The translations under genes were made by a program, and so were the position numbers. From JAFARE01 sp963777285 (lineage in GTDB: Bacteria > Chloroflexota > Dormibacteria > Aeolococcales > Aeolococcaceae), in contig CAVZPR010000002.1 of assembly GCA_963777285.1 (NCBI GenBank), positions 1-64,000 on the forward strand: DNA of 64,000 bases, written 5' to 3'. This document shows, piece by piece, positions 61,097 through 64,000 of this stretch. The number at the start of each line of letters is the position of its first letter. Position 1 is the first letter of the stretch. Under the pieces are notes generated by a model. The model was given only the letters and a program-made list of their open reading frames with translations. It ran no database searches and was not told where the DNA came from.

Positions 61097-61882
61097 ATGC
61101 CGCAGTCGACGCGACGGCGGCCAAGCGGCGGCGCCTGGGACGAGAGCTTGATTCAGTGGCTGGCGCGCAGCGGCGTTCTCGCGTCACTGGTCTTTGCCAT
61201 CGTCGTCCCCGTCGCAATCGGATTTGCTGCCGCCGCGATTCTGCATGTACCCAGAACGCTCGCCATCGAGCTGGCGTTGCTTGGCGCAGTCCTAGCGCTG
61301 CTCCTCGGGTTTGCCGCCGCCCAAGAACGCAGCCGCAGAGGCAAAGCCATGCGCGGGGCGCAGTCCATTGAAACGATCAAAGCGCTGTCTTGGCAGGACT
61401 TCGAGCGTCTGGTGGCCGGCGTGTACGCGAAGGACGGTTGGGCCGTGACGCCCACCGTTAGCGGGGCGGACGGTGGCGTCGACATCATCATGACCAACGC
61501 AGGCGTCCGTGCTTTTGTGCAATGCAAACGCTGGAGATTGCGCGTCGTGAAGGTGGACGCGATCCGCGCTCTGTATGGCGTGATGGCCGCCGAAGGGGTC
61601 CGCCAGGGAATCTTCGTCAGCGCCGGACGTTTCACCTCGGAAGCGACACGGTTCGCCGCCGACTGCGGCATTCAGTGCATCGGCGGTGAGGAGTTGCTCG
61701 CCCTCCTGGGGCGGGCGCTGCCAGCGACAGTTGCCTACGCCGACGAGCCGACGCAGTTGCAGCCCGCAACGGCACCGAGCTGTCCACGCTGCCACGAGAC
61801 GATGGTCCGGCGCGTGGGCTCGCGCGGAGCCTTCTGGGGGTGCCCACGCTTCCCGTCATGCCGGGGCACACGTCCACTCTGA
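61097..61882 (+). CDS. membrane-anchored Mrr-like restriction endonuclease with zinc finger
   Basis: The 261-residue protein has two membrane spans (GVLASLVFAIVVPVAIGFAA; LAIELALLGAVLALLLGFAA). The Mrr catalytic domain follows: LSWQDFERLVAGVYAKDGWA, VSGADGGVDIIMTNAGVRA, FVQCKRWRLRVVKVDAIRAL, with Asp in GGVDI and the QCK Gln-x-Lys forming the PD-(D/E)xK site. IRALYGVMAAEGVRQGIFVS closes the core. A C-terminal topoisomerase-type zinc finger reads SCPRCHETMVRRV, FWGCPRFPSCRGTR. The ATG at 61097 is used because it begins the natural text. Such proteins may cut modified or invading DNA near the membrane. Confidence 0.85.
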   Translation: MPQSTRRRPSGGAWDESLIQWLARSGVLASLVFAIVVPVAIGFAAAAILHVPRTLAIELALLGAVLALLLGFAAAQERSRRGKAMRGAQSIETIKALSWQDFERLVAGVYAKDGWAVTPTVSGADGGVDIIMTNAGVRAFVQCKRWRLRVVKVDAIRALYGVMAAEGVRQGIFVSAGRFTSEATRFAADCGIQCIGGEELLALLGRALPATVAYADEPTQLQPATAPSCPRCHETMVRRVGSRGAFWGCPRFPSCRGTRPL

Positions 61883-62060
61883 GCTGACGCGGCCGCGCGC
61901 CAGGGCTGTCCCCGTGAGGATCCGCCGCTGATCACCCTGGCACGCCGCTCGCTTGGTCGCGGCAAGGCTTCCTGACGCTCGCCTGCGGCTCGGCCGTTGC
62001 CGCGCGCTCGCGGCGTGCCGGACGGGTGGCGTCGGATCCACCTCACCGGAGGGCAACGCC

Positions 62061-63413
62061 ATGAGCGCCGCGCCGCAACATATTGTCGAGCTGGTCGAAG
62101 TCCCGCTCGATGACATCACCGTCGGACCAGGCAACCACCGCCACGATCTCGGCGATATCGAGAGCCTGGCCGAGTCGATCCGCCGGATCGGCATCGTGCA
62201 GCCCATCAGCGTGCGGGCACGCGACGATGCCGGGTATGAGCTAGTCGCTGGTCAGCGGCGCCTCGCTGCCGCACAACTCGCCGGGCTTGCAACCGTCCCG
62301 GCCTGCGTGCGCAGCTATGAGGATACGGAGAGCCGCAAAGCCATGGCGGCAGAGAACCTGAGCCGCAAGGATCTCAGCGCGCTGGAAACAGCGGCCGCAT
62401 ATCAGGAGCTCCTCGATCTCGGGGTTGACGACGGAGAGATCGCTGCGTTGGCTGGCACCTCGACACAACAGGTTGCCGAGCACACGTCGCTGCTCGTCCT
62501 TCCCAAGAAGGTCCACCGAGAGCTGCGCAACGGCGCGATCAGCACCGCCGAGGCGCTGATGCTCACGCAGCTCAACGACTCCCCGGAGCGACTCGCCGCT
62601 GCCATCCGCAACGGACGCAGCGGCTGGAGCCTTGCGGCCGCAGTCCAGCACGAGTTGCATGAGCGAGAGCTGGAGCGGAAAGTGTCAGCCAGCCAGGCGG
62701 AGCTGGAGAAGCGGGGCGTGGCTATCGTTGAGCCGCCTCGGGACAGCTTCTCCCGTCGCGCCAAGGTGCAGCGCCTTGGCAACGGCTGGGGCTGCATTCC
62801 CATCACGCAGGCAAAGCACGCCAAGGAGCCATGCCACGCCGCGTTCATCGATGCGTACAGCGGTGAGATCGTCTACGTCTGCACCGATGTGCAGCGACAC
62901 GCTGGCGTGGTGCCCGGCATTGAACCGGCAGAGGATGTCAAGGCGGCGCTCGCCGCCAAGCGGGCCGAGCGTCAGGCGACGAAGCAGGCGACGGAGCGGC
63001 GGCGCACTGCACTCGCCACTCACCTCAAGGGTCGCGTCGACAGTCGCGAAGCCAGTGCCCATGTGAAGCGCATCGCATTGCTGGAAGCGGACGAGGCAGC
63101 TGCAGGCGTCGCATGCGAGTTGCTGGGGATCACCGACATCGAGGACGACTACCGTGGCCACGCGCTCACGCTTGTCAAGCTCGTCGCCGATCGCCCCGCA
63201 GAGCTCGCTCGGGTAACCCTCGCGCTAGCGCTGGCGCGCGGCGAAGTCTACGCAGCGAGGCAGTACATCTCCGCAGACGAGCGCAACGTGGTCAGCGAAC
63301 ACTTCCGCTATCTCACCGGCGTCGGTTACGAGCCGACCGCTGCCGAGCGGCTGCTCAGCGACGCGAATGCCAACGACGCGGGCGATGAGGCAGAGCGCGC
63401 CCCGAGCGAGTAG
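62061..63413 (+). CDS. parB: ParB/RepB/Spo0J-family partition protein
   Basis: The 450-residue protein starts at the ATG at 62061, preceded by GGAGGG. The ParB N-terminal CTPase domain reads VEVPLDDITVGPGNHRHDLG, ESLAESIRRIGIVQPISVRA, YELVAGQRRLAAAQLAGLAT, with the GxRR motif in AGQRRL and the following ENLSRKDLSALETA. The HTH region is DDGEIAALAGTSTQQVAEHT. The C-terminal 200 residues, including a GWGCIPITQAKHAKEPCHAA segment, are longer than in classical ParB and resemble plasmid or element ParB proteins. No ParA gene is in the window. A perfect inverted repeat follows the stop. Confidence 0.85.
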   Translation: MSAAPQHIVELVEVPLDDITVGPGNHRHDLGDIESLAESIRRIGIVQPISVRARDDAGYELVAGQRRLAAAQLAGLATVPACVRSYEDTESRKAMAAENLSRKDLSALETAAAYQELLDLGVDDGEIAALAGTSTQQVAEHTSLLVLPKKVHRELRNGAISTAEALMLTQLNDSPERLAAAIRNGRSGWSLAAAVQHELHERELERKVSASQAELEKRGVAIVEPPRDSFSRRAKVQRLGNGWGCIPITQAKHAKEPCHAAFIDAYSGEIVYVCTDVQRHAGVVPGIEPAEDVKAALAAKRAERQATKQATERRRTALATHLKGRVDSREASAHVKRIALLEADEAAAGVACELLGITDIEDDYRGHALTLVKLVADRPAELARVTLALALARGEVYAARQYISADERNVVSEHFRYLTGVGYEPTAAERLLSDANANDAGDEAERAPSE

Positions 63414-63419
63414 TCCTGT

Positions 63420-63451
63420 TGAGGGCGATCGCCTTGATGCGATCGCCCTCA
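63420..63451. terminator. 13-bp perfect inverted repeat after parB (terminator or ParB-related site)
   Basis: TGAGGGCGATCGC (63420-63432) and GCGATCGCCCTCA (63439-63451) pair exactly around CTTGAT. Each arm contains the palindrome GCGATCGC. It lies between convergent genes, so a bidirectional terminator is likely although no T tract follows. A partition site is an alternative. Confidence 0.65.
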
Positions 63452-63531
63452 CATCGCTAAGCAGGCCGTGAATGTTGCGCGCGGCACCAGGCGCGCATCG
63501 GCGGTCGGGGTTGACCTAGAGGAATCGATAA

Positions 63532-63999
63532 TCAGCGCAGCGGCCCGATGGTGTAGCCGCTGCCACCTTCGACAGCGCCAGCGGACTCGACGCGGAGCAT
63601 CAGCGTGCGCTGATCGCCGGCAAATGGTGCAAGCACGAGAAGGATCGCCCGCCAGGATCCCTCACCCGGAAGGTGCCATGAGCTCCAGGCGACGCCTCTA
63701 TCCGCGCTGCCAGCGACCCGCGTCCAGGCGCGCTCGGCGAGCTGTGCAGCGAGGTGCGTCTCTAACTCGGCGACGCTACGGCTTGTGCGCGCCCTGGCCT
63801 GCGTTGTCCAGTCGTTGGGACCACCACCGGAGCCGCCGCCACCAGTCATTTCGATGTCTGGCGGCAGCCGCAGGGTGGGCACACGCTCCATCCCGGGAGG
63901 GAAGCCGCCGCTGTGAGCCGCTCCGTGACGCGGCATCTCCCAATCGAGACGGATGCGGACGTCGGAGACCTGGTCCGTGTGTTTCATCGCGGCGACCAT
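63532..63999 (-). CDS. hypothetical protein, start may lie outside the window
   Basis: The 155-residue frame ends at 63532 and has an ATG at 63999, only one base from the window edge, so a longer protein is possible. Text includes RIRLDWEMPRHGAAHSGGF, a Gly-rich stretch (TGGGGSGGGPND), a helix (SVAELETHLAAQLAERAWTR) and strands (AILLVLAPFAGDQRTLMLRV). The family is not recognised. Confidence 0.5.
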   Translation of the reverse strand: MVAAMKHTDQVSDVRIRLDWEMPRHGAAHSGGFPPGMERVPTLRLPPDIEMTGGGGSGGGPNDWTTQARARTSRSVAELETHLAAQLAERAWTRVAGSADRGVAWSSWHLPGEGSWRAILLVLAPFAGDQRTLMLRVESAGAVEGGSGYTIGPLR

Positions 64000-64000
64000 G

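Overview
The window is high-GC DNA with dense coding on both strands. The giant secreted YD-repeat protein, a G1 (eqolisin) peptidase, an ECF sigma factor with a membrane beta-propeller, and start codons sitting about 7 bases after a TANNNT box all suggest a soil-type Actinomycetota, Chloroflexota or Dormibacterota lineage. I cannot place it more precisely from sequence alone. Integrase, primase, ParB, IS elements and many broken genes mark it as accessory DNA: a plasmid, an integrated element, or a chromosomal plasticity zone. Several otherwise good genes carry single-base frameshifts, so some breaks may be assembly errors rather than decay.

Layout. 0.2-6 kb: a mobile-element core of small genes, a tyrosine recombinase translationally coupled to a large CHC2/Toprim primase-helicase, and a divergent XRE repressor with a leaderless promoter. 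6-19.3 kb: a polymorphic toxin operon read leftward. It holds a 3,273-residue secreted RHS/YD-repeat protein, its C-terminal toxin tip, candidate immunity genes, and two short membrane-anchored carrier proteins. A 1,415-bp tandem duplication has copied the RHS tip onto one carrier; the other carrier has a different, HYD1-like ADP-ribosyltransferase-type tip. 19.3-23 kb: a frameshifted membrane gene, tRNA-Thr, an IS630 remnant, two small membrane genes, and the 3' tail of a large serine recombinase joined to the 3' end of a tRNA-Asn-like sequence.

23-41.4 kb: a region rich in defence-type genes, bounded by two inverted recombinase tails that share an 11-bp core. It carries a truncated SF1 helicase, an AlbA_2/Schlafen-type protein, a GmrSD-like DUF262/HNH protein, two TIR-like proteins (one is an IS30/TIR/IS3 chimera), a zinc-ribbon protein, IS3 and IS30 fragments, and a complete IS21 element with a 5-bp target duplication. 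41.4-54 kb: recombinase relics fused head to head, a G1 peptidase, an ImmA/IrrE pseudogene broken inside its HExxH motif, peptidase E, IS3 and IS110 remnants, a frameshifted Ntn-hydrolase-like gene, and a scar of a second RHS gene. 54-64 kb: secreted proteins, an ECF sigma factor with a membrane beta-propeller, an atypical response regulator and GHKL-type partner, a membrane-anchored Mrr-like nuclease, and a large ParB.

The most unusual content is the toxin operon. Giant and miniature carriers share interchangeable tips joined at the same short Ala-Thr-Asp-Ala codon stretch, and the duplication that moved a tip between them can be read directly. The inverted-repeat-bounded defence region is the second point of interest.
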